This document shows, in pieces, positions 10,733 to 21,999 of a stretch of DNA of 64,000 nucleotides. Numbering within the stretch: the first letter of the stretch is position 1; each line of letters opens with the position of its first letter. The stretch comes from Acinetobacter sp. GTDB lineage: Bacteria > Pseudomonadota > Gammaproteobacteria > Pseudomonadales > Moraxellaceae. Both the position numbers and the translations under genes were made by a program. The notes beneath the pieces are model-generated. The model did no database searches. It saw only the letters and a list, made by a program, of their open reading frames with translations, and was not told the DNA's origin. The DNA is taken from contig JAITLL010000018.1 in assembly GCA_031277915.1 (NCBI GenBank), positions 62,001-126,000 on the forward strand, in the 5' to 3' direction.

Positions 10733-11320
10733 TTACAAGAATCCAATTTCATTAAAGAATTTCTGATAGGCATCTGCTTTCTTCTCGAGTGCTAAAGGAT
10801 ATGCTCTTGATGAAGATGGTAAACGATATAAATTGATATTACGGTCAGCAAAATAAGTCGATGTTGAAGCTCCAATGGACGGTTTTTCCGTATTTTCAGG
10901 TAAAACAGAGATTAAGGTATCTGTGGCTTTATCACCTGTAGTCATAATGGTTTGACATAACGGAATTTGCTGAAGTAGAACGGCCAAATCTGTTGGAGTG
11001 ACAATTTCAAGAAATTTGTCTGATGCATTGCCTTTTAGACGTTTAATTTGATAAGCCGTATCAAAAATAGCAATTCCCGTTTCAATTAAAAAGTTTCGGA
11101 TGCGTTCCTCATTAAAACTTTTCTGATTTTCAGTTAAAAAGTGGGTCTTATCTTGGAAAAAAATTAAGCCAAAAATTCTCCACATATCATTTTGGAAATT
11201 TGGATAGTAAAAGTCCATTTTCCATTTATTACGTGGTGGTGGGAAACTACCTAGCATTAATAGACGAGCATTTTCAGGTAAAAATGGTTGTAGTGGATGG
11301 GTTTCTATCTCAATTATCAT
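10733..11320 (-). CDS. Uracil-DNA glycosylase-fold protein
   Basis: The 195-residue product begins its domain with ARLLMLGSFPPPRNKW, the place where the uracil-DNA glycosylase superfamily has its catalytic G-x-x-P-G-type motif, followed by FYYPNFQNDMWRIFG, which resembles the family segment that stacks on the base. RLPSSSRAYP near residue 170 corresponds to the second motif (x-SPS). These features suggest a base-excision repair enzyme or a related inactive fold; the motif residues differ from canonical Ung and Mug, so the substrate is unknown. It converges with the phospholipase D gene with only 10 bases between stop codons, and no clear terminator fits there. Confidence 0.7.
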   Translation of the reverse strand: MIIEIETHPLQPFLPENARLLMLGSFPPPRNKWKMDFYYPNFQNDMWRIFGLIFFQDKTHFLTENQKSFNEERIRNFLIETGIAIFDTAYQIKRLKGNASDKFLEIVTPTDLAVLLQQIPLCQTIMTTGDKATDTLISVLPENTEKPSIGASTSTYFADRNINLYRLPSSSRAYPLALEKKADAYQKFFNEIGFL

Positions 11321-11458
11321 AAAAAATCGGTATTTACTTCCAAAAATTATAAATAACTTAACGCATTTTTAAATTAATCACGAGTCAAGAAATGCAAATT
11401 CTCTTAATTAAATGTGTAGAGGCGAGACGTTTTATCGTTTCACCTCAGAGATCTGCTA

Positions 11459-11683
11459 CTACGAAGAGTTGAATACTTTAAAGACTTTCCCCGTTCTAGG
11501 ATGAGCTAAAGTATTATCGCGATCTAAATTGATGACTTTATCTGAAATCATAATCTTAGAAAGTTGTAACCAGTTTTGCTCTATTTCAGTTAAAGCCACG
11601 TTTTTTCAAGCGCGTTTTCAAAAAAATGCTCAACCACACATACTTTTGCCACTAACTTATTTTAAAATATGATGCTTAGACAT
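11459..11683 (-). pseudogene. Decayed small gene with two A-run frameshifts
   Basis: Reading the minus strand from ATG at 11683 (preceded by GGAG) gives MSKHHIL, then a stop. Shifting frame at the A-run near 11663 continues as VAKVCVVEHFFENALEK, and shifting back at the A-run near 11602 gives VALTEIEQNWLQLSKIMISD onward to a TAG at 11459. One extra A in the first run and one missing A in the second would restore a protein of about 74 residues. I do not recognise the family. The intact-looking ribosome site and coherent composition across all three frames argue for a real gene that has recently broken, or for two homopolymer sequencing errors. Confidence 0.55.
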
Positions 11684-11880
11684 TTTAATCTCCATTTTTT
11701 ATTCTTAACGTGAAAAATGATAAAATTTTTTTCTAACAATATGTAAAATTTAACATTTGAAGTGTTTTTTGTTTTAAAAATATTTGTATCTTAATTAAAT
11801 GAATAGTGAAATAAATATTTAAATTATATCTTTTAAAGTTACTTATAAAATTAATAATTATTTTAGAAAAATATATTTAA
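11684..11880. other. AT-rich intergenic stretch, nothing recognised
   Basis: This stretch is very AT-rich and shows no open frame, clear hairpin or operator. It probably contains the promoter of the decayed gene to its left. The region 11321-11458, on the other side of that gene, holds an imperfect hairpin (arms at 11419-11429 and 11436-11446) without a T-run and nothing else I can name. Confidence 0.45.
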
Positions 11881-11907
11881 AGGGTTCACGTATGAACCCT
11901 CTTTTTA
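11881..11907. terminator. Intrinsic terminator
   Basis: AGGGTTCA (11881-11888) pairs with TGAACCCT (11893-11900), with a T-run to the right and A/T-rich sequence to the left. It closes the small minus-strand gene starting at 12088. Confidence 0.75.
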
Positions 11908-11911
11908 AATT

Positions 11912-12088
11912 TTAAACTTGTACAGCATTATCGAGTGAATCATCATTTTTAACTTTGTGATTATCTTTATTAATCAATGAGTCAGTGTCACTATCTGTGC
12001 TAAAGCTTTTACTATTTTTCTGCTTTTTCTTGTACATGCACATGCCAATTGCAATACCTGTTCCTAATACTAAAATTGATTTTAACAT
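11912..12088 (-). CDS. Small Lys-rich membrane-anchored protein
   Basis: The 58-residue product has one hydrophobic segment at its N-terminus (SILVLGTGIAIGMCMY) followed by a charged, Lys-, Ser- and Asp-rich tail ending in NAVQV. It is probably anchored in the inner membrane with a cytoplasmic tail. I chose the ATG at 12088 because AGAGGTG lies 6 bases before it; a TTG five codons further upstream would start inside that ribosome site. The gene has its own terminator just downstream. I do not recognise the family, and no function is proposed. Confidence 0.6.
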   Translation of the reverse strand: MLKSILVLGTGIAIGMCMYKKKQKNSKSFSTDSDTDSLINKDNHKVKNDDSLDNAVQV

Positions 12089-12254
12089 TTTGCACCTCTT
12101 CAATTGACGGAGAAACTTTTCAGAAATCAGTTTAAATTAATAGCACATTATTTGTTATTTAATGGCTTTCATTTGAGTCGCTTTTGTAAGGTATTTAATT
12201 TTTATGTTAATTAAAGAATGTAATAGTTTCAAAAATAATTTTTGATACAAAGCA

Positions 12255-12286
12255 GAAAGCCTATTCTTAAAAAAGAATAGGCTTTC
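12255..12286. terminator. Hairpin of 12 base pairs, terminator-like
   Basis: GAAAGCCTATTC (12255-12266) pairs with GAATAGGCTTTC (12275-12286). No gene ends just beside it; it could end transcription coming from the small RNA locus at 12.5 kb on the minus strand. The sequence 12089-12254 to its left shows no gene. Confidence 0.5.
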
Positions 12287-12455
12287 TACTGTATTTCAGG
12301 ATTAAGCAGTATTATTAATTGCTTGAAGCAATCTTATTTATCTTTGAATACAACTTAAATGTATTTAATGATGAACTTTTAGTCAAGATGGGAAGACGAT
12401 GATTTGCAGTTAATTGGTTATTCTTGTGATGTATTTCTCGTTTTTTGATAGGCAA

Positions 12456-12546
12456 TAAAAAACGCCTATTTCTACTTCTCAAGAAGAAATGGGCGCAAGT
12501 GGAAACCACTAAAAACCTGAAATACCAAATGTTCTTACATTTAGTA
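12456..12546 (-). ncRNA. Candidate small RNA with promoter and terminator
   Basis: On the minus strand a promoter-like pair is visible: TTGTCA (12577-12582) and TAGAAT (12553-12558), 18 bases apart, each 5 of 6 to consensus. About 7 bases further would start a transcript of roughly 90 bases with a small hairpin (arms AAATG and CATTT), a second hairpin AGTGG-TTT-CCACT, and a terminator stem (12463-12478 with 12481-12495) followed by TTTTTT. No open reading frame of coding character overlaps it. Its segment 12503-12523 is complementary to the 3' untranslated region of antC. Position and ends are inferred from sequence only. Confidence 0.5.
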
Positions 12547-12666
12547 ATATCAATTCTAGTTAATTTACCAAATGGTTGACAATTAAATTGATTGTGCTTT
12601 TTTTAGTCATTTTTACCAATAAAAAATGCAAAATAATTCGCTATTTTCAATAAGTTTAGCGATAAA

Positions 12667-15170
<2,504 letters not shown>

Positions 15171-15174
<4 letters not shown>

Positions 15175-15929
15175 TTAAATAGTCCTTTGTGCCATACCCG
15201 TTCTTTGGTCACGCTATGATACGGTGCTTCATTGTGTACATAAGCCAAAGTTAAGGCATCTAAAATGCTCCATAAAATATCCAGTTTAAACTGTAATATT
15301 TCCAGCATTCTTTGTTGTTGTTCATGCGTGGTAAATGAATCAAGCGTGATTGTTAAACCATGCTCAACATCACGGCGTGCTTGACTTAAACGAGAGCGAA
15401 AATATTCATAGCCCTTGTCATCGATCCAAGGGTAATGTTGTGGCCATGACTCAAGTCGTGACTGATGAATTTGAGGCGCAAATAGTTCGGTTAAAGAGCT
15501 GCTTGCTGCCTCACGCCATGAGGCACGACGTGCAAAATTTACATAGGCATCTACAGCAAAGCGCACACTAGGTAAAACTAATTCTTCCGAAATAACCTGT
15601 TCACGACTCAAACCAACAGCTTCTGCTAAACGTAGCCAAGCCTCTCGGCCACCACCGTCAGGATATTCACCATCCTGATCAATCATGCGTTGAATCCATT
15701 CTTGACGCACGCGTTGGTCTGGGCAATTTGCCATAATCGCGGCATCTTTGAGTGGAATATTGATCTGATAGTAGTAGCGGTTTGCAACCCAAGCCTGAAT
15801 TTGTCGCTGGGTGGCTTTACCTTCGTACATCATTACATGAAATGGATGATAGATATGGTAATACTGACCTTTATCAATAATGGCTTGTTTGAATTGTTCA
15901 GTTGTTAAAGCTTCAGGTGTTTGTGTCAT
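15171..15929 (-). CDS. pqqC: PQQ synthase PqqC
   Basis: The 252-residue cofactorless oxidase catalyses the last step, ring closure and oxidation of AHQQ to PQQ using molecular oxygen. The sequence has the helical TenA/PqqC fold with the [11 protein letters not shown] start, WVANRYYYQ and the conserved [10 protein letters not shown] near the C-terminus. It lies 8 bases after pqqB in the operon. Length and motifs agree with characterised PqqC proteins. Confidence 0.95.
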
Positions 15930-15937
15930 AGTGCACC

Positions 15938-16849
15938 TTAGAGTTCAATTTGCATGCCGTCATAAGCAACCTCTACCCCATTTGCTTTTAGTTTGGCAAA
16001 TTGAGCGGAGTCTTCATTTAAAATTGGATTGGTGTTGTTAATATGTATGAGTACTTTTTTCGGTGTATTCAGTTGGTTCAAATAAAACAGCGAACCGCCT
16101 TCACCACTAATATATAAATGACCCATTTCACGGCCAGTTTTTTTACCTACACCGGTTTGTTGCATTTCATCATCTGTCCAGAGTGTGCCATCAATCATGA
16201 CACAGTCAGAACGTTGCATAATCTGCATGATTTGATCATCAATCTTTCCAAGCCCTGGCGCATAAAACAACTGTTTTTGTGTTTTATGATCTTTGATGAT
16301 TAAAGCAATATTATCGCCCTCATGCGGGTCATGGCGATGTGGCGAGTATGGTGGTGCCGCACTTTGAATAATTAAAGGTAAAAATTCTAAATTTTCAAAA
16401 TTATCGATTTTAAACGCTTTTTTAGGGTCAATCTGGTGATATTGAAGACCACCATTCCAGTGCTTCAACATATTAAAGACTGGAAAACCGGTGGTCAGGT
16501 CTTGATAGACCATTTCTGTACACCACACATTTATTGGACAGCCTTCACGTAAAGTTAGTAGTCCAGTGGTATGGTCAAGCTGACTGTCCATTAAAATAAC
16601 GTTGGTAATGCCCGTATCACGTAATTTACGCGCGGGTTGAACTGCTTTAAAGTCAAATAATTGTTGGCGAATATCGGGGGATGCGTTTAATAAAATCCAG
16701 TCTACGCCGTTTTCTGAAACTGCAATTGAAGATTGAGTACGTACTTTGGCATTAATTGTACCTGTACGAACACCATGACAATTAGGACAATTACAGTTCC
16801 ACTGAGGGAAGCCGCCTCCAGCCGCCGAACCTAAAATATAAATATACAT
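15938..16849 (-). CDS. pqqB: PQQ biosynthesis protein PqqB, metallo-beta-lactamase fold
   Basis: The 303-residue protein is a non-haem iron hydroxylase of the metallo-beta-lactamase fold thought to oxidise the Tyr of the PqqE-crosslinked Glu-Tyr intermediate. It begins [21 protein letters not shown], where the cysteines form the structural zinc site, and shows the altered metal motif [10 protein letters not shown] in place of the canonical HxHxDH. It follows pqqA by about 75 bases that contain a strong hairpin, so its expression is likely lower than that of pqqA. Confidence 0.93.
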   Translation of the reverse strand: MYIYILGSAAGGGFPQWNCNCPNCHGVRTGTINAKVRTQSSIAVSENGVDWILLNASPDIRQQLFDFKAVQPARKLRDTGITNVILMDSQLDHTTGLLTLREGCPINVWCTEMVYQDLTTGFPVFNMLKHWNGGLQYHQIDPKKAFKIDNFENLEFLPLIIQSAAPPYSPHRHDPHEGDNIALIIKDHKTQKQLFYAPGLGKIDDQIMQIMQRSDCVMIDGTLWTDDEMQQTGVGKKTGREMGHLYISGEGGSLFYLNQLNTPKKVLIHINNTNPILNEDSAQFAKLKANGVEVAYDGMQIEL

Positions 16850-16873
16850 AAAATTAATATCTTATTAGAAAGA

Positions 16874-16904
16874 CATAAGCCCTAGAACAAAGCTAGGGCT
16901 TATG
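16874..16904 (-). terminator. pqqA-pqqB intercistronic hairpin
   Basis: CATAAGCCCTAG and its exact complement (12 pairs, 7-base loop) lie between pqqA and pqqB with only a weak T-rich tail. This would act as a partial terminator or 3' stabiliser, making more pqqA message than pqqB-E message. Confidence 0.65.
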
Positions 16905-16924
16905 ACAGATTTGAATAGAAATAA

Positions 16925-16999
16925 TTAACGTGCTTCAAAGTACATTGTTACTTCAAAACCAATACGTAAATCAGTGAAAGCTGGTTTTGTCCATTGCAT
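16925..16999 (-). CDS. pqqA: PQQ precursor peptide PqqA
   Basis: This 24-residue gene is too short for ordinary gene finding. It begins [12 protein letters not shown] and ends EVTMYFEAR. The Glu16 and Tyr20 of the E-V-T-x-Y motif are the two residues joined by PqqE and built into pyrroloquinoline quinone. ACTGGAG lies 8 bases before the ATG. The position as first gene of pqqABCDE, with a hairpin behind it, is the standard arrangement. Confidence 0.95.
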   Translation of the reverse strand: MQWTKPAFTDLRIGFEVTMYFEAR

Positions 17000-17222
17000 A
17001 ATTTTTTCTCCAGTCAGTATTAATCTTGTGAAATGAACCACTTGATTAAATCTTATAAAGCAATTAAAAATTTATTCTAAATAAAAAAGTCACGTTTGTA
17101 GATAAGCTTGGCACAAGATATTGTTCGATAATTGTGTTTTTTGTCCAAATTTTAAATAAGTACTTACTAACCAAAGAAAATTAAAAGTCATAACAGATAG
17201 ATATTCTATTATGACTCATCTT

Positions 17223-19298
17223 TTATACGGCTAAGTTCATTAAGTATTGCTGGGCAATATAAAGCTCTTCACCTTGTCTAGGCTGACATTGCACCCATGT
17301 TCCATCAGCTTGTAATTCCCACGCTTGACGATTGTCTTTTAGATAATTGTTTAGCCCATCTTCAATAATTTGTTTCTTTAATTTTTTACTTTCGATTGGG
17401 AAACAAGTCTCAATACGAGAAAATAAATTACGTTCCATCCAGTCTGCACTTGCACAAAATGCTTTTGTGTCGCCATCATTATAAAAATAGTAAACCCGCG
17501 TATGTTCTAAATAGCGTCCAACGATTGAACGTACCCGAATATTATCGGACAGCCCTGCAACTTGTGGCCTTAAACAGCAAATTGAACGAATAATTAAATC
17601 AATTTGTACGCCTGCTTGAGAGGCTTTATAAAGCGCGCTGATGAGTTGTGGTTCAGTGAGTGCATTCACTTTAATAATAATATGGGCCTTCTTACCTGCA
17701 AGGCTGTTTTTAATTTCTTGATCAATAAGTTCTAACAACTGTGAGTGCAAGGTAAAAGGGGCATGAAAAAGTTTTTTCAGCTTTGCCATTTTGCCCATAC
17801 CGGTCAGTTCTTGGAATATCTTATGTACGTCTTCACAAATTTCAGCATCACTCGTAAGTAAACCAAAATCGGTATAAATTTTGGCATTCACAGCATGATA
17901 GTTGCCTGTACCTAAGTGTACATATCGTTTCATTTTATCTTGTTCACGGCGAACCACTAAAATCATTTTAGCGTGAGTTTTATAGCCAACGATGCCATAA
18001 ACCACAACTGCGCCCGCTTCTTGTAAAACGTTGGCTACTTCAATATTTGACTCTTCGTCAAAGCGTGCCCGTAATTCAATAACAGCAGTAACTTCTTTTC
18101 CATTACGTGCAGCTTCTGCAAGAAGTTGAACAATTTCCGAGTTAGCACCACTACGATATAATGTTTGTTTAATTGCCAAGACATTTGGGTCTTGTGCAGC
18201 CTCCCGAAGAAATTTAATCACAGGTGCAAAAGAGTCAAATGGGTGATGGAGTAAAATATCGCCTGCTTTTAACACATCAAAAATCGGCTTTTTACTATAG
18301 AGAAGCTTTGGTAAGACTTGTTGATATGGTTTATAGCGCAAGTCCGGTAAGTCAAAATTTGAAATAAAACGGGCTAAATTGACAGGTCCATCGACGTAAT
18401 AAAGATGTTCAGCATCTAAATCAAATTGTTCTAATAAATAGTTAGCAATTTCTTCAGGACATTTTTTATCAACTTCTAAACGGACTGCTTGTCCAAAACG
18501 GCGTGAAGATAATTCACCTTTTAAAGCCACGGCCAAGTCTTCAACATCTTCTGAAACGGTTAAATCGGCATTTCGGGTGACACGGAACTGATGACAGCCT
18601 GTGGCTTTCATGCCAGGGAATAAATCTGAAATATGCTGATGAATAATGGCCGAGAGCAAAATGTAATGTTCTGCACCACCAGAAATATGCTCTGGTATTT
18701 TAACAAGTCTTGGTAAAGAACGTGGTGCTGGCACAATAGCCAAATCAATTTGGCGTCCAAAAGCGTCTTTGCCTTCTAGGGTCACAATGAAATTAAGGCT
18801 TTTATTAACGAGCCTTGGAAATGGATGTGCTGGGTCTAAGCTAATAGGCGTCACGACCGGTTGAACTTCTTTAAAAAAGTATTCTTTAATCCAGTCTTTA
18901 TGTTTTTCTAATATATCGCCGTGTTGAATAAAATGAACACCATAGCCTTGTAGTTGTGGCAACAAAGTATAGTTTAATATTTTATATTGTTCTTCAACCG
19001 CTTCATGAGCATTTTTCGAAATTTGCTTGAGTGCTTCAGTTAAAGGTAAGCCTTCTGGTCCAGTTGCTTGACTCATTAGGCTAATTTTCTGGATTAAACT
19101 CGCCACGCGAATTTCAAAAAATTCATCCAGATTACGCGAAAAAATAATCAAAAAATTTAAACGTTCAAGTAATGGGTGTTCAATATCTTTGGCTTGAGCA
19201 AGCACTCGCTTATGAAACTCTAATAAAGAGAGTTCTCTATTAATATATGTTTCTAAATTATGCTGGTTTGAGCTAGATAAAGTAGGCAATGATGTCAT
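17223..19298 (-). CDS. ppk1: Polyphosphate kinase PPK1
   Basis: The 691-residue enzyme reversibly transfers the ATP gamma phosphate to inorganic polyphosphate. It shows the four-domain layout: N-terminal [12 protein letters not shown], a head domain, and two phospholipase D-like C-terminal domains. The two key histidines are in [11 protein letters not shown], which becomes phosphorylated, and in [11 protein letters not shown]. Length is the usual value. The gene is single and diverges from the 5'-nucleotidase gene, which fits joint phosphate metabolism. No ppx lies next to it. Confidence is high. Confidence 0.95.
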   Translation of the reverse strand: MTSLPTLSSSNQHNLETYINRELSLLEFHKRVLAQAKDIEHPLLERLNFLIIFSRNLDEFFEIRVASLIQKISLMSQATGPEGLPLTEALKQISKNAHEAVEEQYKILNYTLLPQLQGYGVHFIQHGDILEKHKDWIKEYFFKEVQPVVTPISLDPAHPFPRLVNKSLNFIVTLEGKDAFGRQIDLAIVPAPRSLPRLVKIPEHISGGAEHYILLSAIIHQHISDLFPGMKATGCHQFRVTRNADLTVSEDVEDLAVALKGELSSRRFGQAVRLEVDKKCPEEIANYLLEQFDLDAEHLYYVDGPVNLARFISNFDLPDLRYKPYQQVLPKLLYSKKPIFDVLKAGDILLHHPFDSFAPVIKFLREAAQDPNVLAIKQTLYRSGANSEIVQLLAEAARNGKEVTAVIELRARFDEESNIEVANVLQEAGAVVVYGIVGYKTHAKMILVVRREQDKMKRYVHLGTGNYHAVNAKIYTDFGLLTSDAEICEDVHKIFQELTGMGKMAKLKKLFHAPFTLHSQLLELIDQEIKNSLAGKKAHIIIKVNALTEPQLISALYKASQAGVQIDLIIRSICCLRPQVAGLSDNIRVRSIVGRYLEHTRVYYFYNDGDTKAFCASADWMERNLFSRIETCFPIESKKLKKQIIEDGLNNYLKDNRQAWELQADGTWVQCQPRQGEELYIAQQYLMNLAV

Positions 19299-19604
19299 TC
19301 TTGACTCTTATACGTAGTAAAAAGTTAAAATGAATAAAAAAGATTAATTTAATAATTTAAAAGCGATTTTATTCACTGGGTATTTTGTAACTATTTTGTT
19401 GCAAATTCATGAATTTTTTTATGAAAAATTAAAAAATAATCTTATATTCTACTGTTTTATTTACTCCCTTCCATTCATATTTATATAGCATTATCTTAGC
19501 ATTTATTTTAAAGATCATTCGATTTTAATTAAGATTCAATTTTCATCAAATATTCATACTCAATGCGTATTTTTTATGCATCTTAATTCACCAATTGATA
19601 AAAA
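19299..19604. promoter_or_regulatory. Divergent ppk1 / nucleotidase promoter region with possible Pho-type repeat
   Basis: The region holds both divergent promoters. Before the nucleotidase gene, TTTTCAT (19540-19546) and TATTCAT (19551-19557) form a direct repeat with 11-base periodicity and a 4-base AT-rich spacer, the architecture of a PhoB box, although the TGT part is degenerate. No gene is seen. Confidence 0.3.
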
Positions 19605-21386
19605 ATGACGACTTTAAATTTATTATTTAAGACAACATCTTTATGTCTGGCAATGGCTTTATTAGCTGGCTGTAATGATAACAATGATAGTGATTCAAAT
19701 ACATCTGCACCACGAAGTAACCAAACTGTCGATATTTTAGCTTTTAATGACTTTCATGGAAATTTAGAACCACCTAAACGCTATGTTGATGCAGCTAACC
19801 CAAATGATGCATCTCAAACTGTACGAATTCCTGTAGGTGGTGTGAGTTACTTTGCTGATGCAATTAAGAAACTTAAAGCTCAAAATCCAAATAATGCTGT
19901 GGTTTCGGCGGGTGACTTAATTAGCGCTTCGCCACTCACCTCTTCACTATTTTTAGATGAACCAACCATTGATGTGATGAATGATATTCAAATCGACTTT
20001 AATGCGGTTGGTAACCATGAATTTGACCGTGGTACAGATGAGTTACGTCGTTTACAAAATGGTGGTTGTCAACAATATACCAGTACAGCACCCTGCCAAA
20101 TTAATAAAAACTTCAGTGGTGCAAAATTTAATTTCCTTGCAGCAAACGTTGCAATGAAAAACGATGCGAGTAAAACTATTTTTCCAGCCTATAAAGTCAA
20201 AACTTATGGCGGGATTCCAGTCGCATTTATTGGTTTAACGCTTAAAGCGACCCCGAGTATTGTTTCTGCAGCTGGTATTAAAGACGTTGAGTTCCGTGAT
20301 GAGGCAGATACGGTAAATGCCCTCATTCCTGAATTGCAGAAGCAAGGAATTCAAGCCTTTGTGGTGGTGATACACGAAGGTGCTGCACCAAGTACTAAGC
20401 TCAATGAAAAAACATGTGACGGTTTAAGCGGACCTATTTTAGGTATTTTAGACCGTTTAAATCCGGCAGTTGATATTGTTGTTTCGGGTCACACACATCA
20501 ATCTTATATTTGTGATTATGCCACTAAAAATCCAGCTAAACCGTTCTTACTTACTTCCGCTGGCCAATACGGCACACTGATTACCGATATTAAGATTGAG
20601 CTAGATGGTAAAACTGGAGACATCATTAAAAAAGATGCTAAACAAATTCCGGTTCAAAGTGAGGCCTATACTTCAGGTACAACGACCGTAAGTCTTACAG
20701 ATCTTTATCAAAAATTTAGTAAAACACCAAGTATCGAAGCAATTTTAGATAAATACCGTCAAGCGGTAACGACCATTTCTGGACGTGTTGTAGGAACTTC
20801 TACTGCCGTTATGAGTCGTACTCAAGTCGAAAGTGGTGAAAGTCCGTTAGGTGATATGATTGCCGATGCACAGCAAGCCTCTGCCCTGAAAGCAAGCGAT
20901 CAAGGTTCGGACTTTACACTTATGAACCCGGGTGGTGTACGTGCTGATCTACTGATTAACAGTAATAACCAAATTACCTTTGGCGATGTTTTTGCGGTTC
21001 AGCCTTTTGGTAACTCTATTGTGACGCTAAGTTTAACAGGTAAACAAATTCGAGATGTGCTTGAGCAACAATGGTCTGGTGGAAATGCAAGCTCACCTAA
21101 AATTTTACAACCATCTAAAGAGTTAAGTTATCAATATTCAGCAAATATATCTGTTTCACCAAGAGCAAGCAATATTATGGTGGCTGGTTCAGCATTGGTT
21201 GACACCAAGGTATACCGTGTAACAGTCAATAGTTTCTTAGCAGATGGCGGTGACAACTTTACAGTGTTAAAGGATGGTCAGAACCGAGTTGGTGGCGGTC
21301 AAGATATTGATGCCTTGGAGAGTTATGTTGCTAAAAATTCACCGTTAATTATTCCGGCTACGACTCGAATTAAAGTTATCAAATAA
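19605..21386 (+). CDS. Secreted 5'-nucleotidase / bifunctional metallophosphatase lipoprotein
   Basis: The 593-residue product carries a lipoprotein signal (LLAGC, lipidation Cys at residue 23), so it sits in the periplasm or outer membrane. The N-terminal metallophosphatase domain shows AFNDFHGN, SAGDLISASP, AVGNHEFDRG and VSGHTHQS, the full set of dinuclear metal ligands. The C-terminal nucleotidase domain shows ESPLGDMIADAQ, MNPGGVRADL and the late NSFLADGGDNFTVL with the aromatic stacking residues. This is the UshA type, which dephosphorylates external nucleotides. It may be induced by phosphate limitation, given the Pho-like repeat upstream and the divergent ppk1. Confidence 0.88.
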   Translation: MTTLNLLFKTTSLCLAMALLAGCNDNNDSDSNTSAPRSNQTVDILAFNDFHGNLEPPKRYVDAANPNDASQTVRIPVGGVSYFADAIKKLKAQNPNNAVVSAGDLISASPLTSSLFLDEPTIDVMNDIQIDFNAVGNHEFDRGTDELRRLQNGGCQQYTSTAPCQINKNFSGAKFNFLAANVAMKNDASKTIFPAYKVKTYGGIPVAFIGLTLKATPSIVSAAGIKDVEFRDEADTVNALIPELQKQGIQAFVVVIHEGAAPSTKLNEKTCDGLSGPILGILDRLNPAVDIVVSGHTHQSYICDYATKNPAKPFLLTSAGQYGTLITDIKIELDGKTGDIIKKDAKQIPVQSEAYTSGTTTVSLTDLYQKFSKTPSIEAILDKYRQAVTTISGRVVGTSTAVMSRTQVESGESPLGDMIADAQQASALKASDQGSDFTLMNPGGVRADLLINSNNQITFGDVFAVQPFGNSIVTLSLTGKQIRDVLEQQWSGGNASSPKILQPSKELSYQYSANISVSPRASNIMVAGSALVDTKVYRVTVNSFLADGGDNFTVLKDGQNRVGGGQDIDALESYVAKNSPLIIPATTRIKVIK

Positions 21387-21401
21387 TTCATTTAATAAGG
21401 T

Positions 21402-21430
21402 ATAAAGGACAGTACAAAGCTGTCCTTTAT
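21402..21430. terminator. Terminator between nucleotidase and Fur-like gene
   Basis: ATAAAGGACAG (21402-21412) pairs with CTGTCCTTTAT (21420-21430), followed by TTTTG. It separates two converging genes. Confidence 0.8.
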
Positions 21431-21457
21431 TTTGATATGAAAATTTAAAAAGATTTT

Positions 21458-21859
21458 TTATTCAGTATAGAGATTAAGTTCTACGCTGCTAATGTCTGCA
21501 CCAGTGTTTGCAAAAATAATATCCATAACTTCGTACAATAATTCTTTAACTTTCTCGTGGTCATAACTGCTTGTTTCTGCAGTTTTCAAGCAAATGAGAT
21601 TACAGCTCATTTTATCTTTTCTGAGTTTATAAATACTTTTACTTTTGCCTAAGAATACTCTCTGAACGAGTTTACGATTTTCAAATTCAGATAAAATTCG
21701 ATAAATTGTTCCAAGCGTAATTTTATGTTCATTTTTAATTTGTGCATAAATACTCACAGCACTTAAGCCTTGTTGGTTTTGATTTAAAATCTCAAAAACC
21801 TGTATTCTCGATTTTTTTATGGGTAGTCCATTTAATAATGATTTTGAAGTTGCCGTCAT
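21458..21859 (-). CDS. Fur-family regulator lacking the usual metal ligands
   Basis: The 133-residue protein has the Fur winged-helix domain: KKSRIQVFEIL, GLSAVSIYAQI, ITLGTIYRILSEFENRKLVQRV and the wing ending YKLR. The second half differs: where Fur, Zur and PerR have a histidine cluster followed by a Cys-rich segment (HHDH-x-CxxC), this protein reads RKDKMSCNLICLKTAETSSYDH, with only scattered Cys and one His. It therefore seems unable to bind iron or zinc in the ordinary way. It lies directly downstream of the catecholate receptor gene, separated by a terminator. A role in the siderophore locus is likely from position but unproven. Confidence 0.75.
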   Translation of the reverse strand: MTATSKSLLNGLPIKKSRIQVFEILNQNQQGLSAVSIYAQIKNEHKITLGTIYRILSEFENRKLVQRVFLGKSKSIYKLRKDKMSCNLICLKTAETSSYDHEKVKELLYEVMDIIFANTGADISSVELNLYTE

Positions 21860-21953
21860 GATTAATTAGCCTTAATGTAGAAAAGTATAGAAATTCTTAA
21901 AATTATTTTCTCTATGCTTACTTGAAAATTATGGGTATTTGTTTGTTAAAAAA

Positions 21954-21987
21954 CTCAAAGCCTATTCCCCTACGAATAAGCTTTGAG
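21954..21987 (-). terminator. Terminator of the siderophore receptor gene
   Basis: Arms 21954-21967 and 21974-21987 pair over 14 bases with one mismatch, followed on the minus strand by TTTTTT. It closes the TonB receptor gene. Confidence 0.85.
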
Positions 21988-21999
21988 CTTAGTTTTAAC

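Noticed and set aside
12315-12509. Open frame of 64 residues on the minus strand
   Set aside because: It overlaps the terminator and body of the candidate small RNA, has no ribosome site and its composition is unlike a protein.
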